64,000 nucleotides of DNA from Panicum virgatum (GCF_016808335.1 NC_053139.1:36787954-36851953), one strand, 5' to 3'; positions 45,578 to 56,826 are shown, numbered from the stretch's first letter. Notes: generated by a model not told the origin, from the letters alone. Program-made: numbers and translations.

Positions 45578-45797
45578 TGTTACGAAGGAAAATAGGCTTA
45601 GTGATCAATTTCCATATTTATTAATTAGATTAATGACATTATTGTGATGTCACTAGGCAGTTACAAACATCACGAAGGGGCCATTCTCGAAGGGGCCTGT
45701 CCCTTCATGAATAGACACCCTTTCCCCTCTTGTACATATAAATATTGTGGTCTAAACCATCAATCAATACAATCAATCATTCATTACATTCTCTCTT

Positions 45798-45828
<31 letters not shown>

Positions 45829-45840
45829 CACTTCACAACA
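45578..45840 (+). repeat. 3' LTR of the nested copia element
   Basis: 263 bp, TGTTACGAAGG...CACAACA. The 24-bp excess over the 5' LTR is accounted for by four extra TTTCAC units near the end (about 45800-45830). Confidence 0.93.
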
Positions 45841-46460
45841 GTTGACACCATTTGTGCTGTGGCAAGAAGCGATGTTCAGAAGCAGAAAATCTACCATATC
45901 AACTTCTTGGCTACAAGAATGGATGCCGACAACGGAGGCCAAGACAAGCGTGTGTTATTTTTTGCGCAGATCTTTCTTGCCCTTTATAGTCCACAGACTC
46001 AACGAGAGAAGAACTTCAGTGGAAAGAATTGTGTGCAGTCATTCTGCTGCCCTGTCACCATCTCTGCATTTCTTGGTAAGCGCATTGCACTTGCATGCAA
46101 ACAAAAACATGGTGAAAGTGTAATTTCGGTGACAATTTAACAAACTGATTTCATTTTTCACCTCCATGACTCCCTGCAGGTCGATGTTTTTTGTGCGAGT
46201 TTCGACGGGCCAATATTGTGCACCCCATCTGCGTCGGCATGGAGTATTATGGCCGGCAAGAGGCAGCCTGCCTCAACTTCAGTAACTACGTTGCCAGCAA
46301 TCCTCATAGAGTTCACAACTACAAGATGGAGTCTGATTTTGTATACTTCGACCCCAGTATTAACAGTGAGCTCGCCAAGTACCTGAATGAATGTGCCAGG
46401 AAAGAAGAAGAGATGGCCGAGGAAGAAGCCTACGAAGCCTTCTTGAAGTCAATAGGGTGA
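45841..46460 (+). pseudogene. DUF3615 domain end of the split gene
   Basis: The reading frame broken at 31991 resumes here: after removing the insertion and one GTTGA, KVDTICAVARSDVQKQKIYH is continuous. The exon to 46075 carries YHINFLATRMDA and CVQSFCCPVT. A GT-AG intron (46076-46179) follows. The last exon, 46180-46460, has GRCFLCEFRRANIVHP, the Cys/His motif of DUF3615, an LNFSNYV segment and an acidic helical end. This part has no frameshift, so the domain decayed little before or after the insertion. Function of the family is unknown. Confidence 0.85.
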
Positions 46461-46924
46461 TAATAATGGGCACTGTCTAGTTTTCGGTTGCCAGCCTTGC
46501 TACGGTACTCCAATTACCTCATAGGTGGTAAGAGGCTAAGAGCTTCAAAATATTCAAACAATTTCTTAGGAAGCTTGAGGAGATCGTATAGAACACAACA
46601 ATTATTCCTCCTAATTCCTAGGTAAATCAACTTTCCAAATTTTTTAGATAAAGCTGATCGATCAAACACACCTATTGGCTTCGATTTCAAATTACTGAAA
46701 CTGTTACGCCCATGCATGCATACCATCTCGATCGATCAAGTAGTACATGCAAGTCTTCTGAAAATCAACTGCTACATCTACCAAGAAAAGACATACAAAA
46801 TGGTACAGACCTGACGAAAAGCAAAGAAACGGAAATCCTTGGTAAAATCACGAAGTACGTACGTACGTGTAAAGAAAGAGACAAGAAGAAGAAGAGAATG
46901 ATGGATGAGACGAAGAATCATCAA
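46461..46924. other. Spacer between convergent genes
   Basis: AT-rich. A 35-bp stretch at 46555-46590 (GGAAGCTTGAGGAGATCGTA) also occurs at 14739-14773. A short TACG repeat lies near 46857-46868. No gene. Confidence 0.5.
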
Positions 46925-47968
46925 TCATCGTTTGGTGGGGAGCGTCAAGATGCGCAGGTTGACGAGCACGGGCAGGATGAGGACGGCGACGAGGAGGATG
47001 CCGGCGAGGACGGCGATGCACATCCACTTGCGGCTGCTCTTCTGGTACTCGCGCGCCGTCTCCAGCTCGACGGTGCCCCGGCGCACGAAGGAGCTGGCGT
47101 GCGCGACGTGGCTCTCGATGTCGTTGAGCTGGTGGCCCTGCGCCTCCACGAGCGCCGCCATGTCCAGGAACACCTGGTGCAGGTCCATGAGGCTGCGCTC
47201 GATGTCCTTGACGGCGTCGTGCCGCTCCTGGATCTCCGAGATGGTGTCCATCACCTGTCCGCGCCCTTGCTCCTGGATCGCCTTCTGCAGGAACGACTCG
47301 CTCTCCCCCGACGAGATGAGCGCCTCGATCGTGCTGTCCTCCGGCTTCTCCCCCGTCACCGTGTAGTACCGCCGCGCCACCGTCTCCTTGTACTCCGCCG
47401 CCATCCTCGCCCTCAGCCCCTGCAAGCCCATCGATGAGATTAATTTAGCTGCATTGCATTGCCGGACGATGTGGTCGTCGTCGTCCTGATGAACAGAAAC
47501 AGATCGATCGACGATCAGCTAGCGCTGTACCTGGAAGTCGTCCATGAGGTCCTTGAGCTTCTTGCCGAGGCCGGCGACGACGGAGGTGCGGGTGCGGTCG
47601 GTGGAGGAGCCCGGGCCGCAGCCGGGCACCTTGCGGGAGGTGGCGTTGGAGCGGTCGAGCGCCTCGAGCTTGCCCTTGACGGCCTTGGCGCGGCGGAGCA
47701 CCTGCTCGACGTCCTTGTCCATGCGGGCGCGGAGGGACTTGACGGTGCGCGCGTCGTGCGCCGTCTTGGTCTCCTCGTTGGTGGACTGGAGCCGCTTGTA
47801 CATGCCCTCCAGCCCGCGCATGTCCTCCTTCACCGCCTCCACCTCCTCGAAGAACTTGTCCAGGTTCACCACGCTCTCGCCGCCGGTCTCCATGTCGCCC
47901 GCCGACGACGTCGCCGGGCTCGCGTCCGCATACTTCTTGAACGAGCTCGACGAGAAGAGGTCGTTCAT
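46925..47968 (-). CDS. SYP124: Qa-SNARE syntaxin, SYP12 group (SYP124/125-like)
   Basis: Two exons on the minus strand, 47968-47531 and 47419-46925, joined at a GT-AG intron to 310 residues. The start [13 protein letters not shown] is characteristic of plasma-membrane syntaxins of the SYP124/125 type. Residues about 35-150 form the Habc helical bundle ([16 protein letters not shown], then [17 protein letters not shown]). The SNARE helix is at about 205-267, with the zero-layer Gln at about 228 in [11 protein letters not shown]-terminal transmembrane anchor spans about 278-298 and ends in a short lumenal tail. It would pair with SNAP and VAMP partners to fuse secretory vesicles with the plasma membrane; close relatives act in pollen-tube tip growth. 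No damage seen. Assignment to SYP124 rather than SYP125 is tentative. Confidence 0.93.
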
Positions 47969-50661
47969 GGCGGAGGCGACGACGCAGGCAGCGGATCAGC
48001 GCAGCGGCGGTGGGAGCTGGTGATGATCGGACGGACAACGATAGTTCTATCGATTGATCGATCGATCGTTTCCTGCTGCGTGTTTGCTTGAACGGGATCA
48101 ATCGATGAACTGCTACGTATACGGCGAGGTTGAAAGAATGGCAATGGCTTGCCGCCCTAGATGGCTATATGCATGGCGTCCAAGAAATTTAGCAGTCGGC
48201 AAGGAACTTGGAGGAATTAAAGGAAGGCCTCCCTCCCCTCTAGGAGACTGCCCCCCTAATTGTGGCAAGGGCGCATGCATGCCCTGATTACCATGTAAGA
48301 GTTTTGGTAATAACGTGATTACCTTATATTACGGGCAACAGCCGCACTACAATCAACTATACAACGTTGCAGATCGACCTCTAGCCCGGGCCTGCTAATT
48401 AGCGGGCGCTCACCAGAAGAGGCCCCGGCGGACGATTTCCGACAAAAGCAAACTATCCACTTTTGAAATTTTTTTTATTTCTACAACTTTTTATTTTTGG
48501 TTTATAATAATTTATGTATATAACTTTGTACATATAACTCGTTAGTAACATTTTATTACAGACTATAATTTTAGCATAACTTTCAATACATACAATTTAT
48601 ACACGTAACTTATACATATAACATCTAAACAACATTCGATTTATACATATAACTATTTCCTCCTAACTTGTTACATAATAATTTTGTAGCACAATTTTTG
48701 TAATGGATATAAATTATGCATATAGCTTTTGTTATAAGAATTTTATTAGATAACTTATGTATATAGATTATGCATGTAAAGATCCACGTGAATACAAATA
48801 TTAAATGTTGAAAAAACTAATTGAATACAAAAATGTAAAACAAAAGAAAAAAATCAAGTACACCTGTCCTGCCGTGGCTCAGGGTGGGTGTGACGTGCGG
48901 CACATGGACCCCTCGTCCATCGCGCGCTAGCAGCGCTTGGGGCGAGCGTCGGCAGAATTGGAATTGCGCCTCTAGCCTCTACCGAGTCCTACACGATCAC
49001 AAGGACCAATGTTGATGCAGAATCCTCTCAACACACCGAAAGCACCAGAACGCGCGGATCACAACGTTGTCACCATGCAGCCCCTTTGTTTCGACCGGTC
49101 ATCAGATCGTTGAATGGACCGATCAGCCTTCACAGGACGCATGCATGCCCTCTCATGGTCATGGTCTCTTGCTAGTGTCTTGCTCCGGTCATTGCAACGG
49201 CAGGTGGCGAGAGAGCAGTTTTCTCACGTGTAAGTGGCAGCTTCCATTTCACTATCATGAGTCTCATGCATGGGTCATTTGCATCATTGTAGAATGGCGG
49301 CCTAACAATTGTTTGTTTTGTACTCTAGCATGAATATCAGAGTAAAATGACCTGAATCAGTAGAAGTCACGCACATGTGGAGTTTTTCAGGAGACCTTTT
49401 TCTCAATCGGAGGTATTGTCAGATCCTATTTGCGAGGGAACAATTTTGTGAAAAAAAATGATCATCCCTGTGTTACCCTAAGATGTCTGGTCAAAGGCCA
49501 CTCCTAGATAAATCAAAAATTGTACAGCAGAAAATCAAGAGTGAGAGCCTTTCCCTCTCGAACCCTACTTAACTCTCAATCACACAAATGTGAGTGATCC
49601 GCAACCTTGCCAAAGTCCAAAATTGAAGTGCATTGAGCCAAAATTTCAATCACACATCAACACAAAAACCCAAAAACCTACTACATGTAAATCTTTTCAA
49701 TTTTTCTATCGTTGCATTGTGCAGACCTAACGTCTTCACGACTTAGCTTCGTCTCAATGAAATCTTCACAACAATGCTATGCATCCTCTGAATCTTCACT
49801 TTTTAGGCCCTCTTCTCTTCTCAAGGCACCACCCACCACCATCGGTGCAAGTCGGATCTGCACCAAAGACCTCAATAGCTTCAGGTCTTTTGAGCCCTTA
49901 CTATTGTCCTCCCCATTAACTTAGCCGTCACCGTCTTCGTGATCCGATTCTCCTCGTGTCTTCTTGCACTCTTCATGGATGGGGTCATCCATAACTCCAC
50001 CCAGATCAAACAATCAGCAGTAACCCTGTGGACTCTCCCCTATGTTTTCTTCATTAAAAACAGTTGTAGTGATATAATAGATGGAGACAGACCCATTTTG
50101 CACAAAACACATATATAACATTTAAAAAATTAACCAAAATAGGGTGATTTTGAAAAAAATCTAAATTTTTAAGGCACAAAAATTATTTCCAAAAGTTATT
50201 GAAAAATACCTAATTTCATATGGTGGGATGAATGAATTTATAAAATTAATTTATATCATAAGTAAAGAAAGTTTCCTAATTCTTAAAAAAACAAAATTTG
50301 AAGTTCTTTTGCAGAAACAAAATTTTGAAGTAACTTCAAGATTCTCTAAGTAATGTATGATCAAAGATAATTTTACAATTATTTCATGATATGATAGGAA
50401 TATTAGATATTAATCTATAATTTTGGGAATGTAATGTTGTGGTCCAAAAAGTTAGATAATCTTCATAAGTACGTAGCCTATTTTGGTGAATTATAATTTT
50501 AAGATTTTAAATGCCACACGTGTTTTTATGCGAAATGCAGCCATTCCCATATGTTTTAGCACTACTTAATAGTTTCATGAATTTTGGAGGTGATTTAATG
50601 GTCGTTATAGTAGTTATGAAAAGAGAAGATAGAATCGTCGATGGAACACGAAGTCACAGGT
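47969..50661. other. SYP promoter side and AT-rich intergenic sequence
   Basis: 47969-48300 is the upstream region of the minus-strand syntaxin gene, with GATC-rich words near 48040-48070. 48330-48960 resembles a decayed DNA transposon: GC-rich ends enclose an AT-rich centre with many ATACATATAAC-like words. 49000-50660 is AT-rich with no supportable gene. Confidence 0.45.
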
Positions 50662-50775
50662 AGGGGTGGTAAATGGACCAAAATTTTAAACTAGAAAATC
50701 TAAAGACTGGGCTCTAATCTTATACAATTTTGAGATAAAAAATTTAAGGGGCTTTGGCGTTCTTACTCCTGTTTC

Positions 50776-51357
50776 CCTAGTTCAGCTAGGCGTTAGGCGG
50801 ATTCTAGACGCTGACCCACTGCCTAGCGCCTAGGCGGGATTAATCGCGCCTAGGCGTTTCTAGACGTTTTTCTAGGCGGTGATTAATACATGTATAAACA
50901 CTCAAAAGAAGAAAAAAAGGAGATGAGTGGTCATGAAAAAGGAGAAAGGAAAAAAGGCCCATTTAAAGGTTCATTTGAAGGCCCAACTAAACCCTACCCT
51001 CTCTCCCGCATCTCTCTGCCTCTCGCATCTCTCCGTCCCGCACGCGCCCGGCGCCGCTTGCATACGTCCGCGGCCGCCGCCCGCACTTGCGCCCGCCGCC
51101 GCCCGCCCAAGCCCGTGTAAGCGCCCGCCGCCCGCAGCTCCTCCTCCCCCACCGGCGACCTCCGCCGGACGCCCGCCGCCCGCAGCTCATCCTCCCCCAC
51201 CGGCGACCTCCGCCGGACGCTCCTCCACCATCATCGACGTCGTCGACGAGCTGCCAACGCCTATGGGTCCGCCTCCCCCCATAGGCGAGGCGCTGACCCT
51301 TCGACTCACGATTAAGCGTGCCTATTTGCCGCCTAGTCGGCGCCTAGCGGAACATGG
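50776..51357. mobile_element. hAT-like element nested in the MULE arm
   Basis: Perfect 8-bp duplications CCTGTTTC lie at 50768-50775 and 51358-51365. The termini are CCTAGTTCAGCTAGGCG and the complement CCATGTTCCGCTAGGCG. Many GCCTAGGCG motifs make the ends foldable. The middle (50980-51230) is GC-rich with two copies of CCCACCGGCGACCTCCGCCG. Its open frames overlap on both strands and are probably compositional. Confidence 0.8.
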
Positions 51358-51699
51358 CCTGTTTCTAGGTGAAACGGTGATTTTGCCCCTATTTTTTCAA
51401 CTTTGCGAATTTACCCCTGCTTTTTGGAAAGGAAGGTAGAGTTTACCCCTATTCCGTGAAAAGCAGGTAACAGTGTTAAAATTGCTTTGAAAAGACTAAT
51501 TTGCCCTTAAAAGATTTGCCCCTATTGTTCTGTAAATTTGGTGATTTTATTCTTATTTTCAATAGAAGAATTGGGCAACATTTTGACAGGTCTAAAATGA
51601 ATTTCTCAAGCAAATTTACATCAAATTTTTATAATAAATCCTCTTTGCGACAACAAATAGCATCAAAGAAATGAAATGGTGACGTTCTCTTCTTCCCCC

Positions 51700-51990
51700 T
51701 TCCTAGCTGCTGCTAGTGCTAGCTGCTAATTCAATACGCCATTTTGTCACCGCTGCATTCACTGCCAATGGAAGCAGCAAACCTGAATCACGATGACCTC
51801 CGGCAGGAGCGCCTGCGAGCGGTGCAGCATGTCGACCATGGACGGCGTCTGGTAGGTGTGGACGAGGCCTGCGAGCTCCATCGAGTCGCAGCGCGCCGAA
51901 CGAGTGGGAGATCAGGCTGGACAATATGTAGGCTCGGGCGGACTCCTGATAGCGCCGGTAGTTGAGCACACGCTCCTGCATCTCCCGCAG
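51700..51990 (-). pseudogene. Gene-like fragment inside the MULE
   Basis: On the minus strand a frame reads ELREMQERVLNYRRYQESAR and, after an apparent frameshift, LAGLVHTYQTPSMVDMLHRS followed by a possible splice donor at about 51785. The amino-acid composition is that of a real helical protein rather than GC noise. I do not recognise the family. Its position between MULE arms suggests a captured host exon. Confidence 0.4.
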
Positions 51991-52605
51991 CTCGGCCGCC
52001 AACGTCCGCCCACCTCGCGCCCGCCGTTGCCTAGCCGCACAGGCCGCCGGGGGCGCCTCGTGCCCGATGCTGACTGGATGCGCAGGGGCCGCCGTTGCCT
52101 GGCCGCGCCGGCCTCGGGGGCGCCTCGCGCCTCACGCTCAGGCGAGCCGCCGGCCACGGGTGGGGCACCTCTCGTGCCTGCGCCGGGCCCACCCGCCGCT
52201 GCCTAGGGAGCCTCCGCGCGGGACCTTGCCCCCAACCGCTAGCCTCTACAGGCGAGCCGCCGTCCGCCCCCGCCGCTGTCCGCGCAGGACCAGTTTTGCG
52301 AGGGAGGAGCGACTGGGTAAGGGGTGTGCGGCAGGAGCGAGGAGGAAGAAAGAAGTGAGGGTCTTTTTTCATTACTTTGAGGAGGTTTTTTATTTTTTTA
52401 ATAGCTGTTCAACTAACGGAGCTCAAAGTAGGGGTAAACAGAGATTTTATTTTTAAAAAAGAGGGGTAAAATCGCAAAGTCTAAAAAAAAGGGCAAAATC
52501 ACTATTAGCATCCTCGGTGAGGGCAATAACGCCAAATTCCTAAAATTTAAGCGGCTTTATTGGGCTGTGAAAAGACCAGTAGGACCATGACCCATTACGA
52601 TCTCT

Positions 52606-52913
52606 GGTCAAAGGTGATTTTTTGGATGGAAAACAGTACACAGTGGATTGGCGATAATAGTCAATAGGGGGGTGGGGGGGGGGGGACGTCGAATGTGTGC
52701 AAAATTTGTCGGAGTGGAGGAAAAATCTGCATTGCACGCCCTGGTCTGATGCACCCATGCTAGAAGTCTGAGAAAGGCTATGAGAGGCAACACTGGACAT
52801 TTCCGGACGAGGAACAGTTCATGCATGCGTCTCGAACTCGATATATATAGTCTTTCTTTCACGTAGATACACGAACGGAATTTCTACACGAAGTCACACG
52901 ATCGAGCGCCACT
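52606..52913. other. 3' flank of the glucanase gene
   Basis: Contains a 12-base G run near 52673-52684 and otherwise mixed sequence. The end of the minus-strand glucanase transcript should lie here. Confidence 0.5.
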
Positions 52914-54457
52914 CTACACGAACAACATCACGGCCAAGGCCACGATCGCCGCCGCCGCCGCCCGTCCGATCCCCGGCGCGGCCCGGCCGCCGGCGCTGAG
53001 GACCTGGATCGGGAACAGGCACCCGCGCGCGGAGGCGTTCTTGTCGGTGATCTTGGCGAGCCCGTCGAAGTCGCAGGCGCGCACGTCCTGGTCCTGCATC
53101 TGGAAGTACATGTTGAAGGCGTAGGAGATGTTGCTCTTCTCGTCCAGCCCGTTGCAGGAGCAGCCGTAGCCGAGCGCCGTGCAGTCGCCGCTGGCGCACG
53201 CGTACTGGATGTTCCCCGGCAGCTTGGCCTTGTCCTTGGCGCCGTCGTCGAACACGCACCACTGGTGCGGCAGGTACTGCACGTCCGGCACCGGGGAAAG
53301 CAGACTGTCGTGGCCCTGCCCCGTCAGGTCCAACGGGAACTTGGACTTGCCGTCGTAGGTGAAGATGCCCCAGTGCCGCTCGAAGTTGCCCGGCGCGATG
53401 CTCTTCATGTCCTCGTCGAAGAGGCCGAACAGGTAGACCTCCATCTTGCCCGGCCGCACCGGGGTGCCGTCGCCCTTGGAGAGCTTCTTGAGGAGGCCGT
53501 CGTAGAACCGGCGCGCCAGCTTGAGGTTGGCGTTCTTGTTGCCGTCGGTGGGCCAGCCGGCCTCGCCGACGACGACCTTGAGGTTGGGCACGCCGGCCTT
53601 CTTCAGCGCGTTCACCAGCGTGTCGTAGTTGGCGTCGAACACGTTGGAGTAGCTGACGCCGCCCTTGTCCTGGATGCTCCGGCCGCCGTCAAAGAAGGCG
53701 AACTCGAAGGGGAAGTCGTCGCTCTGGTACAGGCTCAGGAAGGGGTAGATGTTGACGACGAAGGGCGCGCCGTGGTCGTGCAGGAACTTCACCATGTCGG
53801 TCATCAGGTCCTTGATGTCCGGCCGGAACGCGCCGGAGGAAGGCTTGTCGTCGGGGGAGACGTACACGTCGGCGTTCAGCGGGACGACCGCCTTCACCTT
53901 GTCGCCGACGCCGGCCTCGTCCAGCGCCTTCTGGACGTTCTTCAGCGCCGGAAAGGTCGTCTTCATGAACGACCCGTTGTAGGCCTTGAGGAATGGCTCA
54001 TTTCCCACTGCCACGTACCTGTTGGATCAAACGCTAATTACTCTCGATTCGATTGTTCGCCATTGCATTGGAAACGACCAAGCAATTCGAGGATGCGAGG
54101 CAAATGCACGCACTTGAGCTTGAGCTTGTCGCCGTAGGCGGTGACGTTCTCCTTGACCCAATCCTCCGCGTTGCCGTAGCTGTTCATCGTTTCGAGCATG
54201 TCGTTGGGGATGCCGAGCATGACCTCGATGCCGGAGTCGACGAGCGCGCCGACGGGCCAGGGGTCGGCGTCGAACATCTTGACCCTAGCGATCCCGTTCG
54301 CCTTGAGCATCTTCACCACCGAGTCCGGCAGCAGGGGGTGGGAGAGCTGCGAGCCCCAGTTGACGCCGACCTCCACGGTGTCGCCGCCGGCCATGGCCGC
54401 CGACGCTGCAAGCAGCAGCGCGGCCGCGCCGGCCAGCAGCCGCAGGAGCCGAGCCAT
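52914..54457 (-). CDS. GH17 glucan endo-1,3-beta-glucosidase with X8 domain and GPI signal
   Basis: Two exons on the minus strand, 54457-54114 and 54018-52914, joined at a GT-AG intron to 482 residues. Residues 1 to about 23 form a signal peptide. The GH17 barrel starts with EVGVNWGSQLSHPLLP. The acid/base Glu is at about 122 in AVGNEP, just after the intron, and the nucleophile Glu at about 267 in VVVGEAGWPTDG. An X8/CBM43 domain runs from QWCVFDD (about 367) to GCLFP (about 451), with paired Cys residues. A hydrophobic C-terminus after an Ala/Gly-rich stretch predicts a GPI anchor. The enzyme would cleave or bind callose (1,3-beta-glucan) at the cell surface, as in plasmodesmal and wall-associated relatives. 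The frame is intact. Closest by architecture to Arabidopsis beta-1,3-glucanases 5 and 6. Confidence 0.95.
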
Positions 54458-55138
54458 GCGGCGTCGTCACCTGATTTTCCTCGGCTTGATGGCAGCTTTG
54501 GGAGTGGGAGGTCAGGATTCGGAGGTGCTCGTGAGCTGCATCTCTCCTCTCCGGTGGATGGAGGGAGAGGAGAGGAAACTGGCGGGTAAAACGGCTGGAA
54601 CGCCACCAACAGACATGTGGAAGCCTCGGCCTCAGAAAAAGGAGGGAACAAGAGTTGAGAAGATGGCAAGCCGGTGGTCAAGCGGTTGACAGATAAAGGT
54701 CTTCAACTTGGGAAAAATACCAACTCACGTACTGTTGTTTCTCCATGAATTGAAAAAGGAAAATTATTGGTCATTTCAGCTTTCTTAAATATACTAGCAT
54801 AGTACCCATTCGTTGCTACGGATAATATAATAGACCTACGTAGTACCATCAACTCTGTGTTCCTTCACTTATACCATGCCGTATTTGTGCGAGATATTAA
54901 TTGTCCGTGTTTTGATTGGGATTACAATTGATCTGTTCGGATTCCGATTTGTGTCCGACTGGCGGACCAACGAAACGTTACATGCTTTAGAAATAGTAGA
55001 GGTGAATTTTGCTATGCACTTAGAGAAACTCCAAGAGCCTAGTCAAATCTCACTCTCCGTATTTTTTTTAGCTATCCATTTAGCTAAAATTCCATCTCCA
55101 TATTTCGGTACTCCAACAGCCTGGCCAAATTAGACTCT
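54458..55138 (-). promoter_or_regulatory. Upstream region of the glucanase gene
   Basis: GC-rich leader just before the ATG (54458-54600), then AT-rich. No TATA box was assigned with confidence. No other gene was found up to the repeat at 55139. Confidence 0.4.
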
Positions 55139-55345
55139 TCGTACCCTACAAATTTTTTTTAACCCATGACGATTTTTTGGTAACGTTTATGAAAACCGTC
55201 ATAAATAAACATGATCTATGACGATTTATAAATTTTTATCATAGATTTGCAAATAGCTCATACGGGCTCTAATTTGGGCCCAGTTTCTATGACAAACCTC
55301 TAAAAATGTCATATAATAAAAGTAAAAATCGTCACAGATTTAATA
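55139..55345. mobile_element. CACTA subterminal fragment
   Basis: Dense TGACGATTT and AATCGTCA-type motifs (CCATGACGATTTTTT, ACCGTCATAAA, CTATGACGATTTATA) and GGGCCCAGTTTCTATGAC match, in reverse orientation, the right end of the complete CACTA element (63090-63281). The terminal CACTA is degenerate here (CCCTACAAATTTTTTTTAACC). No partner end was identified, so this is probably a truncated relative. Confidence 0.6.
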
Positions 55346-56826
55346 TCGTGCTCAAACCACAATGGTGATAAAGAAAAATACGTTATAGTTAACATGAGCC
55401 CATGAATCAATATAACATATCAAGTTCACGTATGCATCTAAGTTGCTACATAATATTTTGCACAAGTTTAAATCCAATTTTCTTTATTTTTTAAATTTCT
55501 GTAGAATAAGAAAATCGCTCATCAATTTTATCCTAAAAAATATTCTAACCCACCTCAACATTTTCTTGGATGTAGTAAAAAATTTGGAACAAAACAAGGA
55601 TCGTGCTCATTTTCACTTGTGTCTGGGCCGAGCTCATTTCATTTTTTGCCCTTCGGGCCTCCTCTCTCTCCTCCTGTTGTCTCTTTGTGCTAGCACACCA
55701 AGCCTAGCTTCAGCCCGCAGAAGGTTATCTTTGCGCCAAGGCTTCAGCCCGCAGCAGGAGGACCAGGGAAAAAATGGGCACAATGGGAAGAGGGAGGGAG
55801 AACATCGAACCCAGTTGAGAACCGCGTGTAGCGCGGGTGGCAGAAGCCGGTGGGTGGCTTCCTGCCCGCCCGAATTCGATCCCTGATCGGTCTGGGTGTC
55901 TCACCGGGATTGTGTCCCCAGAATAAATTTTGATGCCTCATATGAATAAGCCACAACTGTCATATCTCTCAGCCGTGGTGTATAGCCTAGGTATAGATTG
56001 TAGTTCTAGCTTGTGCACTAGGGGGTGTGAGTGGGTTAGAGGTGTGCGTTGGTGCGTGGGTTCAGATACTACAGCTTGTACAGAAAGTTGAGGCAATAAA
56101 AAAACATCGAACCCAGTTTTTTTAGGTAAGAATCTAGCACCCTTCCGCCGCCGGGGCTATATATCGCCCGAGTGATGGGATCTATTTCCATCACCTGAAC
56201 AAAATTGACTAATGGGCATTACATATTGGGCTGACTAGAATAATTTCGGCCTATAAAAATTTTCTACTGTTACAGGGACATTTATTGCTTACTCACATGG
56301 AATACGCATGCTACAAGAAAATTACTTTGCTTGTGTTTTTGTTGTGCGTGTGGAGAGTAAGCAGCGGGATCTATTGACTTCACCTCTTCGCGAACCATTT
56401 CAATATTTTTCTTTTTGTTTCCTCCTCCTTTTATTTTATTTTATTTTCTTTATTTGTTTTTTCATGGCCGACGCTCCAAAGAAGTTGGTTATTCCTGTCT
56501 TTCTTTCCTTGTCCTTTCCTATTTATTTCCTTCCAATTGTTATTTTTTTTTCATTTTTCTTCTCTAGTTCTCTCTCAAAACTCAAGCTAATATTTCTTGT
56601 ACTTTTCGGTTATATGTTTCTTATTTGCCATGTGCACATATCTTGTATGATTTATTAAATTAATTAATTGTAAACTGATTTATTAAATTTATATGCTAAT
56701 TTGTCTGCCATGTGCACATATCCCGTACGTCTATTTATAATCTATTTCTTTACATTCTATTTTCTCTTTTTCTTTTACTTTTTGATTATCCTTGGATGTA
56801 TTTATCTGTTTATAATTTATCTTTGG
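55346..56826. other. Intergenic, AT-rich
   Basis: No gene found. CTTCAGCCCGCAG occurs twice near 55710 and 55743. GCCATGTGCACATATC occurs at about 56628 and 56708 with AT-rich sequence between. Confidence 0.4.

Larger units (their letters stand above)
31992..45840 (+). mobile_element. Ty1/copia retrotransposon with nested insertions
   Basis: LTRs at 31992-32230 and 45578-45840 are flanked by perfect GTTGA duplications (31987-31991, 45841-45845). The sequence after the left LTR, CACGTTATCAGACACG, is a plausible primer-binding region. AAGGGGGAG directly before the right LTR is the polypurine tract. Order: leader with an unassigned ORF, gag, protease/pre-integrase, integrase, a ~3.2-kb foreign block, an RT remnant, a PIF/Harbinger transposon, then RNase H. 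Without the two nested blocks the element is about 6.2 kb and lacks most of RT. By eye the LTRs differ at about 8 positions over 239 bp, excluding a microsatellite. Several stops and frameshifts mean it cannot move by itself. Confidence 0.93.
50748..52541. mobile_element. Mutator-like element, 9-bp duplication AAAATTTAA
   Basis: Perfect 9-bp duplications lie at 50739-50747 and 52542-52550. The terminal repeats are GGGGCTTTGGCGTTCTTAC and the complement AGGAATTTGGCGTTATTGC. After a nested insertion on the left side the inverted repeat continues (GTGATTTTGCCCC, CAACTTTGCGAATTTACCCC against the right arm at 52430-52510). The arms exceed 100 bp. A 9-bp duplication with long inverted repeats is diagnostic of Mutator-like elements. 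No transposase frame is present. The centre (51690-52340) is GC-rich and gene-like, so it is a Pack-MULE candidate. Confidence 0.8.
50662..52605. mobile_element. MITE with AGGGGTGGTAAA end, host of two nested elements
   Basis: The left part (50662-50747) begins AGGGGTGGTAAATGG and the right part (52551-52605) ends CCCATTACGATCTCT. Joined, they match the reverse complement of the 2410-2549 element along its length. The two halves are separated by a 1.79-kb insertion. No clear target duplication for the outer element was found. Confidence 0.72.

Noticed and set aside
47459..48091. 210-codon plus-strand frame
   Set aside because: Antisense shadow of the first syntaxin exon.
53265..54137. 290-codon plus-strand frame
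   Set aside because: Exact antisense shadow of the GH17 glucanase exon; GC-rich third codon positions keep it open.
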